From Roseiterribacter gracilis (GTDB lineage Bacteria > Pseudomonadota > Alphaproteobacteria > BOG-932 > Roseiterribacteraceae), in the NCBI GenBank assembly GCA_018332375.1, contig BOPV01000001.1, positions 2,542,001 through 2,606,000 of the forward strand: a stretch of DNA of 64,000 bases, given 5' to 3'. Below the pieces are notes generated by a model. The model saw nothing but the letters and a program-made list of their open reading frames with translations. It did no database searches and was not told the DNA's origin. The translations under genes were made by a program, and so were the position numbers. Of this stretch, positions 19,295 through 26,648 are shown one piece after another. How positions within the stretch are numbered: the first letter of the stretch is position 1; the number at the start of each line of letters is the position of its first letter.

Positions 19295-19627
19295 ATGCGC
19301 AGGATCATCCCGCTTGCACTGATCGCCTTATCCGGCTGCGCCGCCGAACCGCCGCACTATGCAGTCGGACGCAACATCCGTGGGGCCGAACATGAAGCCG
19401 AAGTTTGCCGCGCCGAAGTCAGCGCGTCGTCGTATGGCGGACGCCCGATCAACATCGTCACGCCGCCGTCGGTTCTGACGCGTCCGGGCATTCGCGCCGT
19501 GACGATTAATGTTGCTGCTGGACCGGGCACGGCGCCGCAAGGCTGGCATTGCCTGTTCAATGCGCAAGGCGCGCTGATGAGCGTGGCGCCCGGCGACGCG
19601 CAGGCACGAGGCGATTATCTCTACTGA
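19295..19627 (+). CDS. Small predicted lipoprotein
   Basis: This 110-residue protein has a short signal sequence ending in a lipobox (LIALSGC, Cys15), so it is expected to be lipid-anchored. The mature part contains two more Cys residues, which could form a disulfide, and no domain I recognise. It has a strong GAGGAG ribosome-binding site and starts 11 bp after the MoxR-cluster membrane gene, so it is probably the last member of that operon. Confidence 0.8.
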   Translation: MRRIIPLALIALSGCAAEPPHYAVGRNIRGAEHEAEVCRAEVSASSYGGRPINIVTPPSVLTRPGIRAVTINVAAGPGTAPQGWHCLFNAQGALMSVAPGDAQARGDYLY

Positions 19628-19640
19628 TCGCGGACGCGCG

Positions 19641-20087
19641 ATTGGCGCGCTGCTTGTCTTCTTCGTCGTCACCTACGCCGTCGCGGCGCTGGGCGGGTTG
19701 GCGACCGAAGTCGGTCCCGGCAGTTGGTATGCGGGCCTGCAGAAGGCGAGCTTCAATCCGCCCAACTGGGTGTTCCCGGTTGCGTGGAATCTGCTCTACG
19801 CGACGATCGCGCTTGCGGGCTGGCTGATCTGGAAACGCGGTGAACGCAAAGCCCTACACTGGTGGGCAGCGCAGCTCGTGTTCAACTTGGCGTGGAGCTG
19901 GATCTTCTTTCGCGGCCATGCAGCTGTCTGGGCGTTGGCCGAGATGCTGGTTCTGTGGCTACTGATCGCGACCACGGTCGCGAAATTCTGGCGCATCGAC
20001 ACGCGCGCGGGCGCGCTGCTGCTGCCTTACCTGGCCTGGGTCACGTTCGCGATCACCCTGAACGGGGCAATCGTCGCGCTGAATTGA
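19641..20087 (+). CDS. TspO/MBR family membrane protein
   Basis: TspO proteins bind porphyrins and cholesterol-like ligands through five membrane helices. The body here is clear: GPGSWYAGLQKASFNPPNWVF, PVAWNLLYATIALAGWLIW, LVFNLAWSWIFF and LLPYLAWVTFAITLNGAI. The only common in-frame start is TTG at 19698, which would remove helix 1. Helix 1 is plainly encoded upstream (GALLVFFVVTYAVAALGGL), so translation probably begins near 19641 (ATT) or 19650 (CTG). No in-frame ATG, GTG or TTG exists between the upstream stop at 19578 and 19698. It follows the lipoprotein gene closely. Confidence 0.82.
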   Translation: MGALLVFFVVTYAVAALGGLATEVGPGSWYAGLQKASFNPPNWVFPVAWNLLYATIALAGWLIWKRGERKALHWWAAQLVFNLAWSWIFFRGHAAVWALAEMLVLWLLIATTVAKFWRIDTRAGALLLPYLAWVTFAITLNGAIVALN

Positions 20088-20097
20088 TGCCGCTTGC

Positions 20098-20146
20098 GCC
20101 CGCGCTCCGCGCGGGCTGGATCGTGTTTCGCGTGGCGAAAACGATC
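20098..20146. repeat. Double-hairpin element (REP-like or terminator)
   Basis: Two adjacent inverted repeats lie after the TspO gene. The first is gcccgcgc-tcc-gcgcgggc (20098-20116). The second is an imperfect gatcgtgtttcgc / gcgaaaacgatc pair (20119-20146). There is no real T-tract. The arrangement resembles dispersed alphaproteobacterial palindromic elements, but it could simply end transcription of the TspO operon. Confidence 0.5.
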
Positions 20147-20150
20147 TGGA

Positions 20151-20249
20151 TTAGTGCGAGCGGCCCGCGACTTCGGTCTGGAACAGGAAGAACAGGACCG
20201 CGGCGCCGATGACGACGTAGTCCAGATGGTCGGCAAGGAAGTTCATCAT
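20151..20249 (-). CDS. Possible 32-residue membrane peptide
   Basis: A short frame on the minus strand (MMNFLADHLDYVVIGAAVLFF and on) encodes one hydrophobic helix. It follows the stop codon of the hydratase gene by 32 bp on the same strand. There is no good ribosome-binding site and the sequence is not one I recognise, so it may be chance. Confidence 0.3.
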   Translation of the reverse strand: MMNFLADHLDYVVIGAAVLFFLFQTEVAGRSH

Positions 20250-20281
20250 GAGGGCGAAAAACACCGGCGGGCCGCCCCTCG

Positions 20282-21130
20282 TCAAGGTGGCGCGTAGCCC
20301 ACCTCGGCCTCCATCGCCAAAGCCCCCGCCTGGTCCGTCGCCCACAGGCGCAGACCGTCGCCATTTGCCGCGGCATGGGTGGTGAGGACCGTCCCGTCGA
20401 ACACCGGGCGGCGAGCCCGGAAGGCGAAGCTGGACGGAAATTTGCCCGTCGCTTCGTGTGCCAGTTCCAGCAACAAGGTCGCGATCAGCGGGCCGTGCAC
20501 GATCAGGCCGGGATAGTTCTCGACTTGCGTCACGTACCGCCGGTCGTAGTGAATCCGGTGGCCGTTGTAGGTGAGCGCCGAATAGCGAAACAGCAGCACG
20601 TCGTCGGGTGTCCAGACGCGCGTCCATTGTCCCGTTTCGGCCGGCACGTCGCTCGCCGCGACCGCAGCCCCTTCGACGCCGCGATAGACGATGTCGTGCT
20701 GTTCGGTGATTGCGAGGCCTTTGGTGCCTTCGATCTGATGTTCGACTTCGACGAAAACGAGCGGGCCGCTCTTGCCCTGTTTGGCGGTGACGTTCTTCAC
20801 CGTCGACACGCGCCGCACCGCTTCGCCAATCACCAGCGTCTGGTGAAATTGCAAACGGCCGCCCGCCCACATGCGACGCGGCAGCGGCACGGGCGGCAGA
20901 AATCCGCCGCGCGCGGGATGCCCGTCGTCACCAGTCGCCGATGCAGCGACCAGCGGACGAAACAGAATCCAGTGCCAGCACGCTGGAAATGCTTCGCTGA
21001 CGCGCGGCCATGGTTCGGCACGACCAAGCGCGCCCGCCAGCGCCTGCGCGCGCCACGGTTCGACCGTGTCATGCGCGGTTTCGCTGCGCCCGATCCAGGC
21101 GCGGAATTGTTCGAAGTCGCCGTTGCTCAT
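20282..21130 (-). CDS. MaoC-type / FAS1-like acyl-CoA hydratase
   Basis: This 282-residue protein has two hot-dog regions like mesaconyl-C4-CoA or itaconyl-CoA hydratase relatives. It shows an N-terminal MaoC_N-like part (FPACWHWILFRP, LPRRMWAGGRLQFHQ) and the C-terminal hydratase loop with YNGHRIHYDRRY and GLIVHGPL. The YNGHRIHYD segment carries the likely catalytic His/Asp. It would hydrate an enoyl-CoA; the substrate cannot be read from sequence. Its ATG overlaps the glcF stop by 4 bp, tying it to glycolate oxidation. Confidence 0.82.
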   Translation of the reverse strand: MSNGDFEQFRAWIGRSETAHDTVEPWRAQALAGALGRAEPWPRVSEAFPACWHWILFRPLVAASATGDDGHPARGGFLPPVPLPRRMWAGGRLQFHQTLVIGEAVRRVSTVKNVTAKQGKSGPLVFVEVEHQIEGTKGLAITEQHDIVYRGVEGAAVAASDVPAETGQWTRVWTPDDVLLFRYSALTYNGHRIHYDRRYVTQVENYPGLIVHGPLIATLLLELAHEATGKFPSSFAFRARRPVFDGTVLTTHAAANGDGLRLWATDQAGALAMEAEVGYAPP

Positions 21131-22407
21131 CGCAGCGCGTCTGGTTTCGGTCCGCCCGTCGCCCAGTCGAGCAGCTCGACCGTATGCACGACCGGCATGC
21201 CGACCGCGTCGGCAAGTTGCGTCATACAGCCGATATTGCCCGTCGCCATCACATCGGCGCCGGTCGCGACCAGCGTGCTGGCTTTGCGCGCTTTCAGTTG
21301 CGACGAAATTTCGGGCTGCAGCAGATTGTAGGTGCCGGCCGACCCGCAGCAGAGATGCGCGTCGAGCGGTTCGCGCACAGTGAAGCCGGCTGCCTGCAGC
21401 AACGCTTTCGGCAGGTGCGTGATCTTCTGCCCGTGCTGCATCGAACAGGCGCTGTGATAGGCGACGACAAGCCGACTACCTTGCGCCGGCGCCGGCAGGT
21501 TCAAGGTCGTGACGAATTCGGTGACGTCGCGCGCCAGCGCCGACACGCGCGCCGCGTCGGCCGCCAGATGCGGATCATTGCGGAACATCCAGCCGTAATC
21601 TTTGACCTGGGTGCCGCAGCCCGACGCGTTGACGACGATCGCATCCAGCCCCGCGCCGTCGATCTCGGCGGTAAATTGCCGGATCAGATGCGCCGCCAGA
21701 TCGTGGCTGGGATCGACCTTGCCCAGATGATGCGGAAGCGCGCCGCAACAGCCGCCGGTGACGACGACTTCGACGCCGTGCCGGTTGAGCAAGCGAATCG
21801 TCGCCGCATTGATCGACGGCGCCAGCACGCGCTGCGCGCATCCAGCCAACAACGCGACACGCGCGACGCGCTTGCCCTGGGCGGGAAACACGCCGTCGCG
21901 ATCGGCCGCACCGGGGCCGGGTACGTCGCGCGCAAGATCGAGCATCGCGCGCAGCCGACCTTTCGGCAGCAGGAAACGAAATGGCCGCGCCAGTGCCGCG
22001 CCGAGCAGCGCGACACGAAACCGTTTCGGGTAGGGCAGCACGAAGGCCAGCACCGCGCGCAGCGCGCGATCGTGGAACGGGCGCTGGTAGGTTTCTTCGA
22101 CATGGGCGCGCGCGTGATCGATCAGATGCTGATAATGCACGCCCGACGGACAGGTCGTCATGCAGGACAGGCACGACAGGCAACGGTCGAGATGCGTCGT
22201 GACTTCGCGCGTCGCCGGCTTGCCCTCTTCCAGCATCTGTTTGATCAGATAGATGCGGCCGCGCGGACTATCGAGCTCGTCGCCCAGCAACACGTAGGTC
22301 GGGCAGGTCGCGGTGCAGAAGCCGCAATGGACGCAGGCGCGCAGTATCTTTTCTGACGCGGCGACGTCGGGATCGGCGAGCTGCTCGCTGGTAAAATTGG
22401 TTTGCAT
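21127..22407 (-). CDS. glcF: Glycolate oxidase iron-sulfur subunit GlcF
   Basis: This 426-residue subunit carries two 4Fe-4S cluster motifs, CVHCGFCTATCP and CLSCLSCMTTCP, within the first 100 residues. Two CCG-type domains follow (GGCCGALPHH and CCGSAGTYN), as in GlcF and related heterodisulfide-reductase-like proteins. It transfers electrons from the flavoprotein subunits to the quinone pool. The ATG shares one base with the glcE stop (TGATG), so the longer open frame upstream was rejected. Confidence 0.94.
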   Translation of the reverse strand: MQTNFTSEQLADPDVAASEKILRACVHCGFCTATCPTYVLLGDELDSPRGRIYLIKQMLEEGKPATREVTTHLDRCLSCLSCMTTCPSGVHYQHLIDHARAHVEETYQRPFHDRALRAVLAFVLPYPKRFRVALLGAALARPFRFLLPKGRLRAMLDLARDVPGPGAADRDGVFPAQGKRVARVALLAGCAQRVLAPSINAATIRLLNRHGVEVVVTGGCCGALPHHLGKVDPSHDLAAHLIRQFTAEIDGAGLDAIVVNASGCGTQVKDYGWMFRNDPHLAADAARVSALARDVTEFVTTLNLPAPAQGSRLVVAYHSACSMQHGQKITHLPKALLQAAGFTVREPLDAHLCCGSAGTYNLLQPEISSQLKARKASTLVATGADVMATGNIGCMTQLADAVGMPVVHTVELLDWATGGPKPDALR

Positions 22408-23552
22408 CAGCGGCGGCCGGGATTCAGGCGGTTGTCGGGATCGAAGCTTTGCTTCACGCGCCGTTCGAGATCGGCGAGCGTGGGCGGCGCAGGCTGGAAC
22501 ACAGGAATGCGCGCCCGAATTTCGGCTGGTGCCTTGAACAACATCGCGTGCCCGTCGACCAGCGCGCCGCGCACCGCATCCGCATGCGGCGCGTCGAGAC
22601 CCAACCAGATCAAACCGCCGCCCCAATCATACAGCGCACGCAGGCTGGTGGTTTGCGCCACCCGCGCGACGAACGCAGCCGCAAGCGACGGCGTCGTCGA
22701 TACGCGCCAGACGATCGGTGCGGTCGCCAGTGGCCGCACATCGCGCACGTCGCGCCAGAAAGCGCGCGAGATGTCGGCGTCGAGCACCTCGATCGTTGGC
22801 GCACCCAATTCGCGCGCCAGCGCGTCGACACGCCAGGCGACCGACGGACCGAACCCTTCGATCCGGATTGCAGCGCGACCGTTGACCACCGCTGCGCCCG
22901 CAACTTCATGCGACGAGCCCAACGCGCGCGACAGAATCGAAATTGCAATCGATGCGTCGTCAGCGTCGATCAGCAAGGTGCGTTCGGTTTCGGGCGCCGG
23001 CAGAACTTTCAACGTCAGCTCGGTCATCACGCCCAGCGTGCCCCAGCTGCCGGCAAACAATTTCGGCACGTCATAGCCGGTGACGTTTTTGACCACACGG
23101 CCGCCGGCCTTGAACGGCTCGCCGCGGCCATTCACCGCTTTCAGCCCCAGCAGATGATCGCGTGCGCCGCCCGATTTGATTCGGCGCGGCCCCGACAACG
23201 CAGCCGCAACTGTGCCGCCCACGGTCGGCGTGCCGACACTGCCCAGCAGCACGCGCGGATCCATCGGTTCGAACGCCAGCATCTGCTGCTTGGCGTCGAG
23301 TTCGCGTTGCACGACGCCCAGCGACGTCGCGGCGCCGACCGTCAGAGTCAGCTCGGCCGGTTCATAAGCGACGATGCCGTCGAAGGCGGCGAGATCGAGC
23401 AAGGTGGCCCCACCTTGTTCAAAAGCAACCGGCGCACCCAGCGCGCGTTTGGTTGCGCCGCCGATCGGTTCGAGCGGACCGCTTGCGCTGCGCACGAGTT
23501 CGGCCAGATCAGCCTCGTCGCGCGGACGCAGGCGGTTTGGAAGGTCGGTCAC
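22407..23552 (-). CDS. glcE: Glycolate oxidase FAD-binding subunit GlcE
   Basis: This 381-residue protein belongs to the FAD-binding PCMH family. It shows the GGATKRALG and GSVGTPTVGGTVAAALSGPRR nucleotide-binding loops in the N-terminal half and GRVVKNVTGYDVPKLFAGSWG. It is shorter than GlcD and lacks the GlcD-type C-terminal catalytic region, as expected for GlcE. It lies 3 bp downstream of glcD and overlaps glcF by one base. Confidence 0.94.
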   Translation of the reverse strand: MTDLPNRLRPRDEADLAELVRSASGPLEPIGGATKRALGAPVAFEQGGATLLDLAAFDGIVAYEPAELTLTVGAATSLGVVQRELDAKQQMLAFEPMDPRVLLGSVGTPTVGGTVAAALSGPRRIKSGGARDHLLGLKAVNGRGEPFKAGGRVVKNVTGYDVPKLFAGSWGTLGVMTELTLKVLPAPETERTLLIDADDASIAISILSRALGSSHEVAGAAVVNGRAAIRIEGFGPSVAWRVDALARELGAPTIEVLDADISRAFWRDVRDVRPLATAPIVWRVSTTPSLAAAFVARVAQTTSLRALYDWGGGLIWLGLDAPHADAVRGALVDGHAMLFKAPAEIRARIPVFQPAPPTLADLERRVKQSFDPDNRLNPGRR

Positions 23553-23555
23553 GAT

Positions 23556-25046
23556 TTAGAAACGCGGCAAATCAGGGAAACGTGTTTCGCCGCGATGCAC
23601 ATGCACGCGGCCTTCTTCGGCGCAGCGATGCAAGGTCGGGAACACTTTGCCGGGATTGAAGCGCAGATCTTCGTCGAAGGCGCGTTTCAACCGGTGCTGC
23701 TGCTCGAGGTCGATGGCGTCGAACTGATATTCCATCAAGTCGCGCTTCTCCACGCCAACCCCATGTTCGCCGGTCAATACGCCGCCGACATCGACGCAGA
23801 GTTTCAGAATGTCGGCGCCAAAGGCTTCGGCGCGGTCGAGTTCGCCCGGCACGTTCGCATCGTACAGAATCAACGGATGGAGATTGCCGTCGCCGGCATG
23901 AAACACGTTGGCGACACCGAGTCCGTATTTCGTCGACATGTCGCGCATCGCAGCCAGCACGCGCGGCAGCGCTGCGCGCGGGATCGTGCCGTCCATGCAG
24001 TAGTAATCGGGGCTGATGCGACCGACGGCGGGAAACGCGGCTTTGCGCCCGGCCCAGAAATTCATGCGCTCGGCTTCGGTGGTCGACACGCGGCTGACCA
24101 CGACGCCGTGCGATTTGGCGATGGCTTCGACGCGCTCGATCAAATGATCGACTTCGGCGGCACAACCGTCGAGCTCGACGATCAGCAACGCTTCGACGTC
24201 GAGCGGATAACCCGCATGGACGAAGGCCTCGGCGGCGTGGATCGCGGGCCGATCCATCATCTCCATACCGCCGGGGATAATGCCCGCTGCGATGATTGCA
24301 GCCACGCAGTCGCCGCCTTCTTCGGCGGTCGCAAATCCCAGTAGCAGCGCGCGTGCGGTTTCGGGCTTCTGCAGAATGCGCACGGTTACTTCGGTGACGA
24401 TTCCCAGCAGCCCTTCCGATCCCGTCAGCAAACCCAGCAAGTCATAACCGGGCGCGTCGAGATGCTTGCCGCCGATGCGCACGATCTCGCCGTCGGGCGT
24501 GACGAATTCGACGCCCAACACGTTGTTGGTGGTGAGACCGTATTTCAGGCAATGCACGCCGCCCGAATTCTCCGCGACGTTGCCGCCGATCGTGCAAGCG
24601 ATCTGCGACGACGGATCGGGCGCGTAATAAAACCCGGCCGCGTCGACGGCTTTGCTGATCGCGAGATTGGTGACGCCGGGCTGCACCGTGACGGTGCGGT
24701 TGGCGTAGTCGATGTCGAGCACCGCTTTGAACTTGCCGAGACCGAGCACGATTGCATCGGCAACCGGCAATGCGCCGCCCGACAGCGAGGTGCCGGCGCC
24801 GCGCGGTACGATTTTGATTCCTTCGCGACGCGCCCAGCGCAGCACCGCAGCGACTTGCTTGGTTGTTTCAGGCAAAGCCACGACCAGCGGCATCTGGCGA
24901 TAAGCGGTCAGCCCGTCGCTTTCATAGGCCCGCATCCGCTCGGCTTCGGCGATGACGCTCGCGGCCGGAAGCAGCATGCGCAATTGCGCCGCGATCTCGT
25001 CGCGGCGAGCCAGAATCTGCGTGTCGGGGTCAGGCATCGCGATCAT
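23556..25046 (-). CDS. glcD: Glycolate oxidase FAD-linked subunit GlcD
   Basis: This 496-residue catalytic subunit of glycolate or D-lactate type oxidase makes glyoxylate from glycolate. The PCMH FAD site is visible as VPRGAGTSLSGGALP, with IGGNVAENSGGVHCLKYG downstream. The C-terminal oxidase domain has FHAGDGNLHPLI and TGEHGVGVEKRDLM. It is the first gene of glcD-glcE-glcF-maoC. No GlcC-type regulator lies next to it. An alternative start 9 bp downstream (MPDPDTQ) is equally possible. Confidence 0.95.
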   Translation of the reverse strand: MIAMPDPDTQILARRDEIAAQLRMLLPAASVIAEAERMRAYESDGLTAYRQMPLVVALPETTKQVAAVLRWARREGIKIVPRGAGTSLSGGALPVADAIVLGLGKFKAVLDIDYANRTVTVQPGVTNLAISKAVDAAGFYYAPDPSSQIACTIGGNVAENSGGVHCLKYGLTTNNVLGVEFVTPDGEIVRIGGKHLDAPGYDLLGLLTGSEGLLGIVTEVTVRILQKPETARALLLGFATAEEGGDCVAAIIAAGIIPGGMEMMDRPAIHAAEAFVHAGYPLDVEALLIVELDGCAAEVDHLIERVEAIAKSHGVVVSRVSTTEAERMNFWAGRKAAFPAVGRISPDYYCMDGTIPRAALPRVLAAMRDMSTKYGLGVANVFHAGDGNLHPLILYDANVPGELDRAEAFGADILKLCVDVGGVLTGEHGVGVEKRDLMEYQFDAIDLEQQHRLKRAFDEDLRFNPGKVFPTLHRCAEEGRVHVHRGETRFPDLPRF

Positions 25047-25092
25047 GGCCGGACGATACCGGCCAGATCGCGCGCCCGAAATAGGAAGGTCA

Positions 25093-25110
25093 GCCCCTGC
25101 AACCAGGGGC
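25093..25110 (-). terminator. Possible hairpin terminator after the 24-residue membrane peptide
   Basis: The inverted repeat gcccctg-caac-caggggc has a 7-bp stem and a 4-base loop. It lies just after the stop codon of the small membrane-peptide gene on the minus strand. It lacks a T-tract, so it may be only a weak terminator. Confidence 0.4.
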
Positions 25111-25117
25111 CGGCCGT

Positions 25118-25192
25118 TTAGCGGAAGAAGAGATAGATGATCAGCAGAATCGGAAGCGGAATACCGATCGCCCAGAGCAGAATATACTTCAT
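25118..25192 (-). CDS. 24-residue single-helix membrane protein
   Basis: The frame MKYILLWAIGIPLPILLIIY followed by LFFR is almost entirely hydrophobic and forms one membrane helix with a basic end. An AGAGGA ribosome-binding sequence lies about 12 bp before the ATG. Very short proteins of this type (MKY-LLW-GIP-PILLII) recur in Proteobacteria by my recollection, with no known function. It stands alone between the receiver genes and glcD. Confidence 0.6.
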   Translation of the reverse strand: MKYILLWAIGIPLPILLIIYLFFR

Positions 25193-25276
25193 CGCGGGAC
25201 AGTCCTCTTGGTGTCTACCCGCAGAAAGCACCGAGTCAGCCTGTATGTTCCGAGTCTTCTTGGACGACGCCCACGG

Positions 25277-25663
25277 TCACCGTTTCCGCGCGTAGGCCAT
25301 CAGCCGCGCCTGCAAATCCTGCATCGAGAAGGGTTTGCGCAGATAGCCCGCGACGCCCGCGGAAATCGCCTCGGCCACCGAGGCTTGGTCGGCGCGCGAC
25401 GTCATCATCAGGAAAGGCGTTTCAGGCCAGCGTTTTTTCAGCTCGGTCAACACGCCGAGACCATCTACGCCCGGCATCATCCAGTCGCATAGAACGACGT
25501 CGAACGGCTGTTGCGCAGCACGCAGCTGGTCGATCGCGTCAACGCCGCCCGGCGACTGCGCCACCTTTCCGACGCCTAGCGACTGGAGCATGTACGCCAC
25601 GAGCTCGCGGCTCTGCTTCTGATCTTCGATCAGCAGAACCGTCATCGCGGCGGGCAAGGTCAT
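25277..25663 (-). CDS. Stand-alone receiver protein (CheY-like)
   Basis: This 128-residue protein is a single response-regulator receiver domain. The acidic pocket (LLIEDQ), phosphoacceptor Asp60 in VVLCDWMMPG, Thr/Ser in LMMTSRA and Lys in YLRKPFS are all present. With no output domain, it must act through protein contact or a phosphorelay. It overlaps the preceding receiver gene by 4 bp, so the two are translated together. Confidence 0.9.
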   Translation of the reverse strand: MTLPAAMTVLLIEDQKQSRELVAYMLQSLGVGKVAQSPGGVDAIDQLRAAQQPFDVVLCDWMMPGVDGLGVLTELKKRWPETPFLMMTSRADQASVAEAISAGVAGYLRKPFSMQDLQARLMAYARKR

Positions 25664-26058
25664 GCGGCGCAGACAGTTCCGTCGGTTCCACCCGACAGCG
25701 CCAGACAGTCGCGGACCGTGTTCAACACCAGTTGGGGATCGAACGGTTTGCGCAACACCGCCTTGGCGCCCAACCGTTCGGCCGAGCGCAGCGGGTCATA
25801 TTCCGCATCGCGTTCGGCGGTGAAAACCACGACGCCGATGCGTAGATCGGAGGCCGCGCGCAACACATAGAGCCCGTCTTCGCCGGGCATATAGACGTCG
25901 GTCAGAACCAGATCGACGCGGTGGCGGCGCAGCTGCTCGGCTGCATCGAGGCCGTCCGACGCGCAAAGCGCGACATAGCCGGCCCTGGCCAACATGACCG
26001 CCAGCAGATCGCGAATAGCGACGTCGTCGTCGACAATCAGAAGAGTCGGCGGCTGCAT
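25660..26058 (-). CDS. Stand-alone receiver protein
   Basis: This 132-residue protein is a receiver domain with IVDDD, Asp54 in LVLTDVYMPGEDGL, Thr in VVFTAERD and Lys in VLRKPFD. A short C-terminal tail follows (GGTDGTVCAA). No DNA-binding output domain is present. It is the middle one of three receiver genes in a row on this strand and has an ATGA overlap with the next. Confidence 0.9.
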   Translation of the reverse strand: MQPPTLLIVDDDVAIRDLLAVMLARAGYVALCASDGLDAAEQLRRHRVDLVLTDVYMPGEDGLYVLRAASDLRIGVVVFTAERDAEYDPLRSAERLGAKAVLRKPFDPQLVLNTVRDCLALSGGTDGTVCAA

Positions 26059-26157
26059 CAGGACAGGCGGGCCCAGGGACGTGGTGAATCAAACCTAAAG
26101 AACAGGATGCGGAGCCGCGACTCGCGCGTCAAGAAGCTGTTCGCCTGTCGGACAGGC

Positions 26158-26529
26158 CTATGTCGTCGCGGGCACGATGCGATGGACCGCTGCGAGCAGC
26201 GTGCTTCGTTCAAGCGGTTTGCGCAGCACGCCGGCCGCGCCAAGCTTCGCGGCAAATTCCAGCGCATCGAAGGTTGCGTCCGACTTGCCGGTGAAGGCCA
26301 GCACCGGCAGCGCCGGTTGCAACAGCCGCAGATGCCGCAACAACCCCAGACCGTCTTCGCCCGGCATGAAAATGTCAGTCAGGATCAGATCGAATTTTTC
26401 TTGTGCGATCAGCTCGACTGCGTGGGCCCCATCCAGCGCGCGGCGCGTCACATGACCCGCGCTCTGTAAGATCGATTCGACGAGATCGCACACGACCTGT
26501 TCGTCATCGACCACGAGAATTCGGGCCAT
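26158..26529 (-). CDS. Stand-alone receiver protein
   Basis: This 123-residue receiver domain has VVDDEQ, Asp52 in LILTDIFMPGEDGLGLLRHL, Thr in LAFTGKSD and Lys in VLRKPLE. The MPGEDGL stretch is shared with the next receiver gene, suggesting a duplication. It is separated from that gene by 99 bp. No histidine kinase is adjacent. Confidence 0.9.
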   Translation of the reverse strand: MARILVVDDEQVVCDLVESILQSAGHVTRRALDGAHAVELIAQEKFDLILTDIFMPGEDGLGLLRHLRLLQPALPVLAFTGKSDATFDALEFAAKLGAAGVLRKPLERSTLLAAVHRIVPATT

Positions 26530-26611
26530 ATCGGTTCTCGCAAATGCTTCGCTCTAGGACGACGATACGCAGATCGCCGCCATGGAGGGAAGTTGCTGAC
26601 CAATCAGCCAG

Positions 26612-26648
26612 GTCAGATTGAATTAGATTAGATTAGATCAAATCTGAC
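26612..26648. repeat. Inverted repeat with TTAGATTAGATTAGAT core
   Basis: The 8-bp arms gtcagatt (26612-26619) and aatctgac (26641-26648) enclose an AT-rich core of three ttaga/ttagat units. One arm covers the last codons of the PfkB kinase gene. It may terminate that gene or act as an operator for the receiver gene downstream. The AT-rich core stands out in this GC-rich DNA. Confidence 0.45.

Noticed and set aside
22449..24344. Plus-strand frame of about 630 codons across glcE and glcD
   Set aside because: It crosses two well defined genes and has His/Gln/Arg-rich shadow composition.
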